This document shows positions 13,201-22,624 of a stretch of 64,000 nt of DNA, piece by piece (position 1 is the stretch's first letter; each line of letters starts with the position of its first letter). The DNA comes from Fragilariopsis cylindrus CCMP1102 (taxonomy: Eukaryota > Bacillariophyta > Bacillariophyceae > Bacillariales > Bacillariaceae). Location: positions 1-64,000 of the forward strand of contig FMBT01000507.1 in assembly GCA_900095095.1 (NCBI GenBank), given 5' to 3'. The notes under the pieces were generated by a model. It was not told the DNA's origin. It did no database searches and worked only from the letters and a program-made list of their open reading frames with translations. Position numbers and translations under genes: made by a program.

Positions 13201-13719
13201 GATGACAAAAAGGCTGGTATTGGTAATCAAAAACAACGATACGAAAATGAAATGCAAGAAGCAATCCGAGCGAGTCTCAATAATGACACCCCATCAACGA
13301 CTTCTTCATCATCACCACCATCAGCCGATACGATCATAGCGCGAAAAGTCTCGAACGAATCATTATCACCGTCATCATCACCATCGTCATCGCAATCTTC
13401 TTCTACCATTGGCATTAAACGAGATGATGAGATCAACGATGGTATCGGAAGTGCACATACTCCTCCTGGTGTAACGACTAAGAGGAGTGGTGGTTGTGGG
13501 AATACATTTTCCGCCGCGTCGAGAACATTTACTTGTAGTAGCGATGGTGTTGATAGCAATAATAATGATCCAGCTGCTGCTGTTGACACTACTACTGATA
13601 CTGATACAGATGGTAGTCCACAACTTTATAAAAGTTTACGTGAACGATTGTGTAGTAAGATACCAGGGAAAAAGAACATAATACAAGAAGTAATCGAACT
13701 TGATTTTGATTCCGACTGA
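10294..13719 (+). CDS. MUS81: MUS81 crossover-junction endonuclease with a long Ser/Asn-rich tail
   Basis: MUS81 is the catalytic subunit of the MUS81-EME1 structure-specific nuclease that cuts 3'-flaps and branched recombination intermediates. The single exon encodes 1141 residues, roughly double the usual length. Residues about 25-90 match the N-terminal helix-hairpin-helix domain. Residues about 222-402 form the ERCC4 nuclease fold with IDGRE (D229, R231, E232) and GTIIERKDVAD (E317, R318, K319, D323), so catalytic residues are intact. Residues about 459-550 form the second helix-hairpin-helix (QIPTLSHKKC). Inserts of poly-Q, poly-T and Lys-rich sequence interrupt the domains. The tail (about 570-1141) is disordered and carries basic patches and candidate SUMO-interacting motifs at 719-722, 747-752, 956-960 (followed by 11 Asp) and 1133-1137. 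It also has a UIM-like helix at 983-998. No frame breaks are present. Confidence 0.9.
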   Translation: MPPTTYRTTTIALAKVKAKHMANQAGLNRLQELLVKAASNPNNGQNYSITIKRALKSLQECKEPILTQKEAVKLKFVGPAMAKKICPQSTGVNTVNNTTTTTTANDVDDDDNNNAKKKKAIPKSKKKNNNSNNNEDDAYKPTTTTTATSIMQQQQQQQQQQRSVPMVCPRPASSGISSSMARSASLSSSMSFGEIGPTAKQSAYASAKAEAERLVLPSRGPWKIILLIDGREHKSKQVVSSCKQVGIPCEERHLAIGDMAWIARCVLPKDNSSNNQQQQQSTATTTTTTTTSKKKRKKKNADDDDRIIEILVGTIIERKDVADLASSLYGTRYAEQRLRLSQCGLPQVLFLVEGDLHSCSNCPSETLQMAMMETRVNLGFQIVQTKHLTDTVSVLKTLHARIVQRTFPEAFGKTSKNSMALPTFGGGNRRDRGRGDRRASSLLEMSFDTPPVPPFGTKRFITYPELKAKVEIDRERGTRSIRAITLAMLKQIPTLSHKKCTAMSNAYPTMNSLLDSLSYYNDGDPKTLIRNIEIENGRTIGPNSASEVYTACCTLEDGSTVASHGVSVPLLADPPMMMKKKPPPSATAPPPLSVINSNNFINNSSNSNNRNKNNRTKTTTAVAAVANTTKKPPPGMPASSVVTARVIQKSGTNNGDNGVESPPKKMRMESINAAVTITTKNNNNVIVNKNITKSSSSLPGKSSRKRPAADDCCDYDSDVIFVSSPADKERLNRETTTKTTTAPKQEMVVDLLTPESSPKSNTTKRIAMSRSSNLTEGTYSNNATTATATVKSKPLCVVKRRTPISTRGDDSFLFSSSDDDTPHRRPVASRKSAITTTIIINNNNNKSKSAFITGMPSTKNDDTIDNMKSASSSKRRKTPAKTSGRRSSLSSSDGSSYLFSSPEESPFPPARSIDNSNDNVNDNFDTEERKMSPAKNLSFQNLKSNNNNNDVGVTGVVSLLDDDDDDDDDDDKKAGIGNQKQRYENEMQEAIRASLNNDTPSTTSSSSPPSADTIIARKVSNESLSPSSSPSSSQSSSTIGIKRDDEINDGIGSAHTPPGVTTKRSGGCGNTFSAASRTFTCSSDGVDSNNNDPAAAVDTTTDTDTDGSPQLYKSLRERLCSKIPGKKNIIQEVIELDFDSD

Positions 13720-14287
13720 TTCTAATTCATATATAGAATTATTGTCTGATAAACTTATCATGGAATGACTATATGGACTATAATCTTACGTTAAAGAGAC
13801 CACAGTACCGTGAATAGATTCGATTTCGTTTGGGGGGAAAAGAATGAATTCGTTTGGGGGGAAAAGAATGAATGGATAAACGAATTCACGTCTACAACAG
13901 GAAGAAATGGTATCACATATAATTTAAATCAATTGAAGTTTAAAAATTTAGAATAAATTTATAAAGAACTCTATAAATTTATATTTGTATGCATTTATTT
14001 TTATTAGGACTACAGTAACTATTTTATATATTCTTTTGTGAATAAATTTCTAAACTACAAACCGATTATTACACATATATGTACAATACCTAACTCCTGC
14101 TGCGTCATATCATACAGCGCTTGACTACTACTTCCTGCTGCTATTACAACACTTTATACTTTCTTTCTGTTCTTCATCCATTGCTTGCTTGTTTGTTTGT
14201 TTGTTCGATTGTTTCTCTCTCCCATCCTCTTTTTTTTAATATTTTTTTTTAGATTTTAGTTATTTAACTTGTCTGACAATTTCTTTA
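13720..14287. other. Convergent intergenic region
   Basis: Lies between the 3' ends of MUS81 (plus strand) and the roadblock gene (minus strand). It is AT-rich, with AATAAA-like words near 13953 and 14040. Apart from the 24-bp tandem duplication described separately, nothing coding is seen. Confidence 0.5.
13825..13872. repeat. Perfect 24-bp tandem duplication
   Basis: Two identical 24-bp units (13825-13848 and 13849-13872), each containing TTCGTTTGGGGGG followed by AAAAGAATGAA, lie just after the MUS81 stop codon in its presumed 3' untranslated region. This looks like a recent slippage or duplication event. Confidence 0.9.
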
Positions 14288-14938
14288 TTATAATGATGAT
14301 ATAGTTGGATCATGTAATGCAATTAATGTATAACCTAATTTAGGTGCGATTAAAATTTCATCACATTGTGTACGAATACGAACAAATGATATATCTTCTA
14401 ATGGATTTTTATTGTTCTTTGATTTTCGTGGTTGTCGTTGTCGTTGTCCTTCATTCTGCTCTACTTCTTCTTCTTGTTGTTGTTGCTGTTGTTGCTCTTC
14501 GTTGTTACTACTATTACTGTTGCCGTTACTGTCCTGATGAGCATGACCAGAAAGACTTTGTACGTACAGATTTGCATTTTTCATCATTTGTATTAATAAT
14601 TTTGGATTGCCTAATACATTATTACTACTACTGCTACTGCTACTAACATCGCTGCTGCTATTCTGTTGTGACGATGCTACTGCTGCTGCTCGTGCCGTAC
14701 CAGCAGATGTAATTTGTTGTGTCACAATATCACCTTCGGAATTTAATATCGATACTGCTAATACACCCTTATGAGATGCTAATCGTGATACCGTATCTTG
14801 TACTTCGGACCAATTAGCACCACCACCACCACCACCAGTAGCGGTAGTTGTGGCACCGGTAGCTGTTGATGTTGATGTTGATGTTGTTGGAGTTGTCGAT
14901 TGATCAGCATTGGCGTTGCTGTTGTTGTCTTCTGTCAT
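14288..14938 (-). CDS. Roadblock/LC7 dynein light chain
   Basis: Roadblock/LC7 proteins are homodimeric light chains of cytoplasmic or axonemal dynein and of related GTPase regulators. The protein has 216 residues from the ATG at 14938 (MTEDNNSN). A longer in-frame reading to 15103 runs into the neighbouring inverted-repeat element and is unlikely. Residues about 42-70 (WSEVQDTVSRLASHKGVLA) and the C-terminal EDISFVRIRTQCDEILIAP with YTLIALHDP match the LC7 strands and helix. The fold is stretched by Ser, Gln and Gly low-complexity inserts (a poly-Gly run near 14820, a Gln run near 14480), so the protein is about twice the usual length of roughly 100 residues. Single exon. Confidence 0.8.
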   Translation of the reverse strand: MTEDNNSNANADQSTTPTTSTSTSTATGATTTATGGGGGGANWSEVQDTVSRLASHKGVLAVSILNSEGDIVTQQITSAGTARAAAVASSQQNSSSDVSSSSSSSNNVLGNPKLLIQMMKNANLYVQSLSGHAHQDSNGNSNSSNNEEQQQQQQQEEEVEQNEGQRQRQPRKSKNNKNPLEDISFVRIRTQCDEILIAPKLGYTLIALHDPTISSL

Positions 14939-15085
14939 TTTGATTTTGTCTATGATGGCTATTGATAAATATTTTTGATTGACTATGGACTGTAGATGGC
15001 TATGGGATGAAATGATAGAGGTTGATGATACTAGTAGATAATTAAATAATGTCTTGCTACTAGTGAAAAACTGAAAAACTAGTAC

Positions 15086-15456
15086 AGTACTTCCTCCGTG
15101 CACCGGAAAGTGTTGAGCGGGCTATGGTGTCAGGTCAATCTTGATTTTTAAACGTGCATTTCACACATGCTAATTTAGTCTATCAATTTGCCTATTTTAC
15201 ATGCTAGAGTAAACCCTTAGGATGTTGATATATGAAATCTGTGTAGAATAACAGTTTAGATGGAACCTTCAAATTTTGAAAGATATTCTTTATTGATAGA
15301 GTTGCGCACAATTGGATGATGTACTAGTATAGTTTTACTAGTATTTGCAAGTTATTTTTTGGGCATTATTTAGTTTTTTGAATTATATCGTGCTTTAGCG
15401 TTTGTAATTTTCAAGCAATAGCCCGCTTGACACTTTCCGGTGCACGGAGGAAGTAC
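15086..15456. mobile_element. Short non-autonomous inverted-repeat element (MITE-like), 371 bp
   Basis: The ends are near-perfect terminal inverted repeats of about 39 bp. The left arm begins GTACTTCCTCCGTGCACCGG at 15086, and the right arm is its reverse complement ending at 15456, with about two mismatches (in AGTGTYRAGCGGG). The roughly 290 bp between them is AT-rich and has no open frame, as expected for a miniature transposable element. The outermost bases (GTAC) are self-complementary, so the exact boundary and target-site duplication (possibly TA or GTAC) cannot be fixed from one copy. It lies in the 5' flank of the roadblock gene and upstream of the 2-oxoglutarate oxygenase gene. Confidence 0.8.
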
Positions 15457-15632
15457 ATATCCCGTAGTCCATAGTAGTGGAAAGGAAGAAATGAAGGACG
15501 AAAGAGTAGTTTGGTGATACCGTAATACATCCGTCGCTCAATTGATACGAGGCTGAAAGCGAACTTTCTGATAGTTATCACATAGAAACTACTACGTTAC
15601 GACGTACGGCATTTACTGTATTTCCACTAAAC

Positions 15633-16793
15633 ATGCTAGTACTAGGCAGAAGAAGAATGATGATAACCGCAAGACAGAATTTATGTTGTTGTCTCATCAT
15701 CATCATCATTACTTGTTCAACACAGTATCATTCTGCCTCCTCCTTCATATTATCATCATCATCATCATCATCATCATTATCGCTAGTAACACAACGACGA
15801 CAACCACCCCATTTTATTCGTCATTATCATAATACAAGATCATTGATAAAGATCTATGTATCATCCTCATGTGATACTACTGCTGCTGCTGGACCATCAT
15901 CATCCGAATCTCTCTCAAGCAGCAGCAGCAGCAGCAGTAGCAGCAGGTCGCAGTATTGGATTAATGATGAAATATTGAAGGCAGATGAAATCATTGAACT
16001 GCTTGGAGTTGTTGAAGACAGTAGTACGTGTACTACTACTACTGAAGAAGAAGAACAACAGCAACAACAGCAGCAGCAACAACCAACTGCTACAACTATT
16101 CATCGAAATAAAGCTGGAAAAGCAATTGCTGTCGAAGTAACATCTGCCATTACAATGGACAATGTAAAAAGTATTCGTGCACTATCTAAAGGTATTCAAG
16201 AAGGAATTTCATCTACTTCTTCTACTTGTCTGGATAAGAAAAAACTCAGTCCACATTTTAAGCATCGTGGTTTTGGTGAGGGACAGGGTGGTAACGATTG
16301 TACCTACCTGGCCCCATTCTTACAAGTATTTTGTCCAACTATTGCCACATCGGTGAAAGATATTGCTACTTTGGCATGGAAGGCTGCATCGTGGGATGTT
16401 CTTGATGACAATGAGGAACATCCTGATCCAATGTCTTTGGGGATACGTACCTCGGAATACTTATCCTATAAAGGCTGGCCCAGTCTGGAAGCACATAAGG
16501 ATATTGGATCGATCTATACCATCATGATTTCAATAAAGGATCCAACAGAATATGAGGGTGGTGAATTCTTTGTACATACTTCAATGATTGAAAGTACTAA
16601 TGTAAAACTTGAGATGTTATCTGCTATTGTGTTTAAGAGCAATACGATTCATGGTGTACGACCAATAATTACAGGTCATCGTGAATCGTTTGTGACAGAA
16701 CTTTGGTCGAATAATGATTCACCGATAGGGATATGTCGACCAACAGAAGAACAATGGGACAGTTTTTTACTAGATACGACGACGGCAAAATAA
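15633..16793 (+). CDS. 2-oxoglutarate/Fe(II) oxygenase (prolyl 4-hydroxylase-like)
   Basis: These enzymes hydroxylate substrates using iron, oxygen and 2-oxoglutarate. The protein has 386 residues. The iron triad is visible as H288 and D290 (EAHKDIGS) with distal H340 (NTIHGVRPI), and R350 is the likely 2-oxoglutarate-binding basic residue. EYEGGEFF at about 306-313 is the conserved strand between them. The N-terminus is a signal peptide (LIIIIITCST) ending in SASSF, which resembles the plastid ASAF junction of diatoms, followed by Ser-rich and Gln-rich low complexity. An alternative start is the Met at residue 9. Single exon with no breaks. The substrate cannot be predicted. Confidence 0.75.
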   Translation: MLVLGRRRMMITARQNLCCCLIIIIITCSTQYHSASSFILSSSSSSSSLSLVTQRRQPPHFIRHYHNTRSLIKIYVSSSCDTTAAAGPSSSESLSSSSSSSSSSRSQYWINDEILKADEIIELLGVVEDSSTCTTTTEEEEQQQQQQQQQPTATTIHRNKAGKAIAVEVTSAITMDNVKSIRALSKGIQEGISSTSSTCLDKKKLSPHFKHRGFGEGQGGNDCTYLAPFLQVFCPTIATSVKDIATLAWKAASWDVLDDNEEHPDPMSLGIRTSEYLSYKGWPSLEAHKDIGSIYTIMISIKDPTEYEGGEFFVHTSMIESTNVKLEMLSAIVFKSNTIHGVRPIITGHRESFVTELWSNNDSPIGICRPTEEQWDSFLLDTTTAK

Positions 16794-17379
16794 AGGCAGG
16801 CTAAGCTAAGCTAAGCTATTAGTATATATTAGTTGGTACATGGTAAGAAAGGAATGGGGGGAATGCAAGTCATGTCATCAAATTGCTTACGTCAATCTGA
16901 AGAAGTAATGGGGCATACACATTTATCTCTATATGACGAGGAAAGAATACATGCATCAATTTACTCTCATAATTGTCTTAAAAACTGTTTCACGGGTCTT
17001 CATTATTCAGAAACCGATCGGTGATTATGGACTTTTGATATGGGATCGTTATGTATGCATTGGCGAGCCCCAAACCAGACATGCATTGGATACACATGTG
17101 GTGTGATACTGTATCTCGATTCCTACATCATAGATCTGACGTATGTAGTAGAAAGGCAAATGCTCCCCCCCCCCCCCCCCCCATGTGCGTATAACATGTG
17201 CATCTTCTACTGTAGTATAGTACGCTCTGCTAGTCAAGATATTGATGCTATTCGCAAGGGTACAATAATGTAGCGATATAAACAAAGTTCTGTGGGTAAT
17301 ATATTTTATAAGATATGTTTTATTGCTATATTTAATGTTTTCTTTTTTAAACATAAAAAATGATATACAAGCCAAGTAA
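16794..17379. other. Convergent intergenic region
   Basis: Lies between the 3' ends of the oxygenase (plus) and the membrane protein (minus). It holds a short CTAAG tandem (16800-16818), a run of about 18 C near 17166-17183 and several AATAAA-like words. No gene is supported. Confidence 0.5.
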
Positions 17380-18453
17380 TCAAAAATCATTATTTGTAAA
17401 TATATAATGAGCAACATGTGGAATCTTCCATAAAATATAAAATTGTGTAATCATTGCCATCGTAAGTGCTACAGCAAAAATAGGACTTGTTTTAGACTCC
17501 GACCATAATGCTTTCGCGTACTCATATGGAATAAGAAATGCATTCTGAACACCAAGTGATGATACATCACTACCACTACGTCCACCTTGACTCTTACTTG
17601 TGGATATTAAATTCTTCTGAAAGAATGCTAAACAAAATAATATTGCTGATAAAACAGTACCTGATGCCGCTTTTGCTATTACAGGACAACTAATACTAAT
17701 CCATGCCCTGACCCCTAATGCAGCTAGGAACATTAGTATACCAGACCAAAAATGGTATCGTACTGCAATTGATTCTAAAAAGAAATATTTTTTATCATAT
17801 AATAATTCACGTATACTTGTTGTTTTAAAATAATCACCGATGTTGTCATCAGCACTTGCACCAGCTACTGTTAATTCCATTCCAGTTAATGTCGCAATAA
17901 CAACAGTAATAATTTCATTTGACAATGAACCAATCATTAATAAATAATATAAACGTTTCGCTAACCCAATTGTTAATGACTCGTTACCAATTATTGGTAA
18001 AACAAATGCAGAACTTGCAGCTGCACCTGCAAATAACGATGCAGGGATACGAATTGATCCAAATATACCACTTGCTTCTTTACGATAATCTTTTTTCTTC
18101 ACTACCTGGTCAGTTTCGGATGATGACGACGATGATGATGAAAGTAATGGATGAATCCGTTCACGACGTTGTGCTAATATCATAGATGATCTTTCCGACG
18201 ATGATGAAGCTACTCCTCCTTCTCCTCCTCCTCTTATAATATAAGTATAAGTAGTAAATGAAGAAGAACGATTATTTGGGAAACGCATGGACGACGACGT
18301 AAATGCCCTCATGCCGGTAGTTCTCCTCCCATTAAAATCGCCACTAGCAGTCAGACTACTACTGCTACTGCTACTGCTACTACTTGCAGCAGCAAATGCC
18401 ATTGTTGCCACCACAGATCGGAACAAAAGATGCATCATGATGACAGTTTTCAT
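17380..18453 (-). CDS. Predicted plastid multi-pass membrane protein, family unknown
   Basis: A protein of 357 residues from the ATG at 18453, chosen because it opens a signal peptide (MKTVIMMHLLFRSVVATMAFA) with an A-F-A junction suited to plastid import. Upstream in-frame Met codons reach 18567 but add a polar, basic extension. After Ser-rich low complexity, four to five hydrophobic segments follow: around ASLFAGAAASSAFVLPIIG, the LYYLLMIGSLSNEIITVVIA segment, HFWSGILMFLAALGVRAWI, GTVLSAILFCLAFF and IFAVALTMAMITQFYILW. A soluble loop contains DYFKTTSIRELLYDKKYF. I do not recognise a named family; it resembles conserved stramenopile-only membrane proteins. Single exon, no breaks. Confidence 0.65.
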   Translation of the reverse strand: MKTVIMMHLLFRSVVATMAFAAASSSSSSSSSSLTASGDFNGRRTTGMRAFTSSSMRFPNNRSSSFTTYTYIIRGGGEGGVASSSSERSSMILAQRRERIHPLLSSSSSSSSETDQVVKKKDYRKEASGIFGSIRIPASLFAGAAASSAFVLPIIGNESLTIGLAKRLYYLLMIGSLSNEIITVVIATLTGMELTVAGASADDNIGDYFKTTSIRELLYDKKYFFLESIAVRYHFWSGILMFLAALGVRAWISISCPVIAKAASGTVLSAILFCLAFFQKNLISTSKSQGGRSGSDVSSLGVQNAFLIPYEYAKALWSESKTSPIFAVALTMAMITQFYILWKIPHVAHYIFTNNDF

Positions 18454-18996
18454 TACAAATCTGCGTGCGTGGACTCGATCCTTTCTTTTCGATTTTGATG
18501 TTGGTATGTGAGGCGTCTTTAACCAGTAAGGCCCACTCGTTGTTTCTTGTACCTGTTGTTGCATCAATAGTTCAGCCGTTCAGCCAACTTTCGTGTCTAA
18601 CGTTATCTACTGTATCGCAACAGCAACAGGAAAAGATACTATTCACTGGACCATCCTTTCATTACTTGTGGGACTCTACAAGTACCATCTCGGACTGAAA
18701 AAGTTTATTGAACATCATGGACTCATAAATAAGCTTGTTAAGTAAAAGTAGTAGGATCAATCGGAGGAACTTGAAAACGCACTAGTTGTTTTAGAGTTCA
18801 CGCGACAAGTACTTCACGTAAATTCGCGAAACCACGGTCACGGATGTGAAAGATGTGAAAAAAAATCTTACACCACATTCAAAACTTAACTCGCTCATTG
18901 CCACAATAACCTACTACCGGTCTTTTATATTCAAACAACAACTTTTTCTTCCTTTTTTCTTTGTGTAACTTTGCTAAACGACCAAATAAAGCAACC
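18454..18996. other. Divergent intergenic/promoter region
   Basis: Lies between the starts of the minus-strand membrane protein and the plus-strand MFS gene. No coding signal is seen, so it presumably carries both promoters. Confidence 0.45.
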
Positions 18997-21072
18997 ATGG
19001 AGGCAAAGGTTCTAATCACGATCTTACTTCTGGTACGTCTAGTAGTTGTAGAATTATATTGATATATTATGCATACTGTATTCAATTTTCTTTTGCATTT
19101 GACTTACATGAAATCCTTCTCTTCTGTCGTTTCTCAACTTTCACCGTCTCTTTCTTTTGATAATGAACAAAAATTAAATTATCGTCATGACGTTTCTCGA
19201 AGATTTCTATCAATGTGATGGACGCAGTTATGTCGGCTGTTGTCGGCCCGACATTAATTTTTTACGTGCTCGGTACGTCCTTATTCGTCACCGTCGGAGA
19301 CTTCACTTCCATTGTCTTCTATCACTCTGTCTCTCTCTCTGTATTACTCTCTCTCTCTCTCTAATCTATTTCGGAAGCGAATTATCATAATCAACTCACC
19401 ACAAACAAAAATTGTTTCTCATTTTTACGCAGAACTTGGTGGCAATAAAGACCAATATGGGATGATGTTAAGTGTTGCATTTTTAGCAATGTTTTTAATG
19501 ACAGGTGTATACGGTAAATGGATTGATTCGAATGGAAACAAATATACAATGCCATACATTGCATCATTTGTATTCGGTATAGCATCCTACACAATTTATT
19601 TTCTTGCTATTTTAATCCCACCTGGTCCAATTGCTGTCTACACGTTAATGTTTTCACGATTCCTTGAAGGGATGTCCGTTGCTGGTAGAACATTATCATA
19701 TAGTTGGATCCATTCAATGGTTCCGCATGATAAACAAAAAACTGTATTAACTATACTTTCTATGTCACGTACAATCGGAACGATTGTTGGACCTATTACG
19801 AATTTATTAGTTACTGAAATTAATACAGAATGGCATATTTTTGATGTGACAATACCAGTTAATCCTAACAATTCAATTGGGCTATTAATGGTTGGATCTG
19901 AATTCGTCCTTCTTATTCTTACTCTGATTTTCTTACTGGAACCACCAGATGAAAAGAACGACGAAGATGCTGTATTAAAAGATAAGGATAAAAAGGAAGA
20001 TGATGAAAAGATAGGATTTTTATACGCTCTTGGGCATATAGAACTCTGGTACGTGTCCTGCAAAATCAGGTCAATCCATTAGCATAGACCTCTTCTCATT
20101 ATTTCTGTTCTCTGACTAACGCTGATCTCTTTTTCCTTTCCATCTTCTTTTCAAATTTTTCACCTACAGGTTTCCTATCTTTGCCATGTTCTGTGTGATT
20201 ACTAATTTTTCCGTATTCATTACCGCATTTTCACCAGTTGCGAAACATGCATTGCAATGGAATTCGGTTCAAATTTCACAGGTTTCAGCTGTCGGATCAG
20301 CTATTACATTTTGTGGTATGCTCATCGCGATAGGATTATCGATGAAGGACACTCCTGATAGATTGATGATTTCTTTTGGTTTCGCATCCTTTGCGGTTGG
20401 AGGATCATTTATGTACTATAATTGGACTGAAAATACTACCTATTGGAAATTTGCAGCACCAGCATACGTACTCTTTTTTTCCTATCCCTTTATAGGACCA
20501 TCCTGTAGAAGTATGTACTCAAAAGGTATTCATTCCCATCCAGAGTTGAATGGTAGCGTTGGATTGATGATGGGCCTTATGAATCAAGCTGTTGCAGTCG
20601 GGGGCATGGTAGCTCCTACCCTTGTTGCAGTTTTTGTTCTACGTAGTCCAGACGAAGTTGATGCTGATCCTAATAGTAAAAACGAATTGAATATTGGTGC
20701 ATTGTACGTTCCCGTTTTATCTGCTGCAGTTGTTGCTGGATTGACGTTTCAATATTATTACTTCGAACTACCTAGTAAAAGAGAAGAAGATGATAGTGCT
20801 GCTGCTGCTGCTTCTGAAAGTACTAAATTATTAGGAGGAACAAAAAAGAAAAGCAGTCGTATTCCTCGAGCTAGTATCCTAGAAATTAGTGATGCATTTT
20901 CAAGATCATCTGAGGTTAGCCGTCGTTTATCATCTTTTGAAATTGCGGTATAGCACCTAATCCATTTGATACGAAAGATGAAAAGGAATATTATAATAAA
21001 CTTTGGAAAGATAGGCTGGAAATATTGAAACTCAATAAGAAAATGGAAGATGATGATGATATTGAAGTGTAA
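18997..21072 (+). CDS. Major facilitator superfamily transporter (MFSD8-like)
   Basis: Exons read as 18997-19032 (MEAKVLITILLL), 19203-19272 (ISINVMDAVMSAVVGPTLIFYVL), 19433-20048 and 20170 to about 20945. Donors are GTACGT and acceptors are GAAG, GCAG and ACAG; joins keep the frame (L|I, L|E, W|F). Joining exons 1-2-3 gives an uninterrupted first membrane helix and the MFS loop YELGGNKDQYG-like segment with VYGKWIDSNGNKY. About 12 hydrophobic segments follow, split by an acidic/Lys-rich central loop near 19960. The frame ends at a TAG (20951-20953), but a neighbouring frame continues with APNPFDTKDEKEYYNKLWK to a stop at 21070-21072. A one-base loss near 20945 is therefore likely. The pattern resembles lysosomal MFSD8 and SPX-less vacuolar MFS proteins; the substrate is unknown. 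Confidence 0.8.
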
Positions 21073-21112
21073 AATATTAAGTAGTAGTCTTAATTGATTA
21101 ATTAATTACTAT

Positions 21113-22624
21113 TTACCTTCTATTTGCTGTTGATGTTGTTGCAGAAGAAGTTGAGTCGAGATGTAATAATGATAATGCATATGTTGTGGTCCATTTAACT
21201 TCTTGAAATTTACCAGCAATTAATGCAGATTGAATTTCAGTTTTAGATAATAGTTTAATTTTTTGATATTCATCGTCACCAGTAGATTTAAATTTAGGCG
21301 TACCACCATTCTTTAATAGTGGTACTGCATTCTTTAAAAGATATGTATAGGCAAATCCAGCACCACGATTTGCGGCTGATCTATACCGGCCTAAAAAAAT
21401 CCAATCATCATCATCATCTTGGTCATTATTATCATCTATACCACCTATCGCTAAATTATATTCATCAACAGTACGTTTCTGTTTTGGTATTAAAGTAAAA
21501 GCTTTCATAATAATCGTTTCATTATCATCATCTGATAATGATGATGATAATGGTGATGATTTTTTGATAACAGTATCAATTTGTTGTTTTGTTTTACGTG
21601 ATCCTACTCCAAGTTCTTCAAATACTTCACGTTTTGCACATTCCCATGGTGATTCATTATCATGATCAATCATCCCACCAACTATCATTACCAATATAAA
21701 AAAACGATACAATACATTATGTTATGAGATGAGATGCGATATACAATATACAATATATGAAATTCAATAAATAGTAATAGTAATAATAATAATGAAGTAA
21801 CAACAACAAGAATACATACATACCTGGACTTAATGTTATTCCTGGGATTGCATACTTATTTTGTTCAAATACAGGAAATATCATTTCTTATCATTATTAC
21901 TATCTGAAGTATCTGAAGTATCATTGTCATTATCATCCGTCATCATCATAACTGCTATATTCACAGCATCCAATTCTTCTAAAAATAACCAATCATTAAT
22001 AATATTAACGTCGTCGCCGCCACCGTCACCTGATTTTTGTGTTTGTGGCTGCTGCTTTTCACTTTTCACTGTATGTATATCACATCGTGCAAATTTAGTT
22101 TCACTAATTGTTTGAACAGATATCGTTCTTTCATTATTGAACCATGGTGTTCCTTTGTATATGCTGCTACTTTTTCCTCCTCCTCCTCCTCCTCCTCCTC
22201 CTCCTGCTGCTGTTATTAGATGCAATACTATTGTTATTACACCAACTAAATAACAACAAACGATACTTATACTACCAATTATCGTCAAGAATATAGTAGT
22301 CCTTCTGTGACGATGGATCATAGCAGCCGTAGTAGTAGTAGTATGTTTCACATTATTACGATCTTTGTAGAATATTTGTTGTTGTAGGAATGATGACAAT
22401 GACAATGACGTTGTGGGCAATTGACTTATTCTTTCATTATCATTGCTGATATTATTATTGTCATCATCTTCATTATCATCATTGTTATTAGTATGCATAC
22501 TACTACTATTACTACTACAAGGATAACAATCTAAGCCTTCTGTAGGGTTATGATTGTTATGCGATCTCTTTTTCATTATATTTGTTGTTTTGCGACAACA
22601 CGTCGTCGTCCTCTTCCTCGTCAA
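21113..22624 (-). CDS. Membrane-anchored Nudix hydrolase-like protein
   Basis: Nudix enzymes cleave nucleoside diphosphates linked to another moiety. Exon 1 is about 21824-22624 and exon 2 is 21113-21681, with a GT/AG intron 21682-21823. The N-terminus is Asn/Asp/Ser-rich, then has a strong helix (IFLTIIGSISIVCCYLVGVI), a poly-Gly run encoded by a CCT repeat (22173-22204), and Nudix-fold strands (FARCDIHTV, DWLFLEELDAVNIAV). A one-base shift near 21885 (AAGAAATG) separates this from MIFPVFEQNKYAIPG. Exon 2 holds the Nudix box GGMIDHDNE followed by SPWECAKREVFEELGV. REVFEELG is intact, but the first spacing has one residue more than the standard GX5E, so activity is uncertain. A late Nudix segment is LGRYRSAANRGAGFAYTYLL. 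Confidence 0.75.

Noticed and set aside
17166-17183. Long poly-C tract (and poly-G near 23262) as functional elements
   Set aside because: Isolated homopolymers with no associated structure; their length is also unreliable in sequence data.
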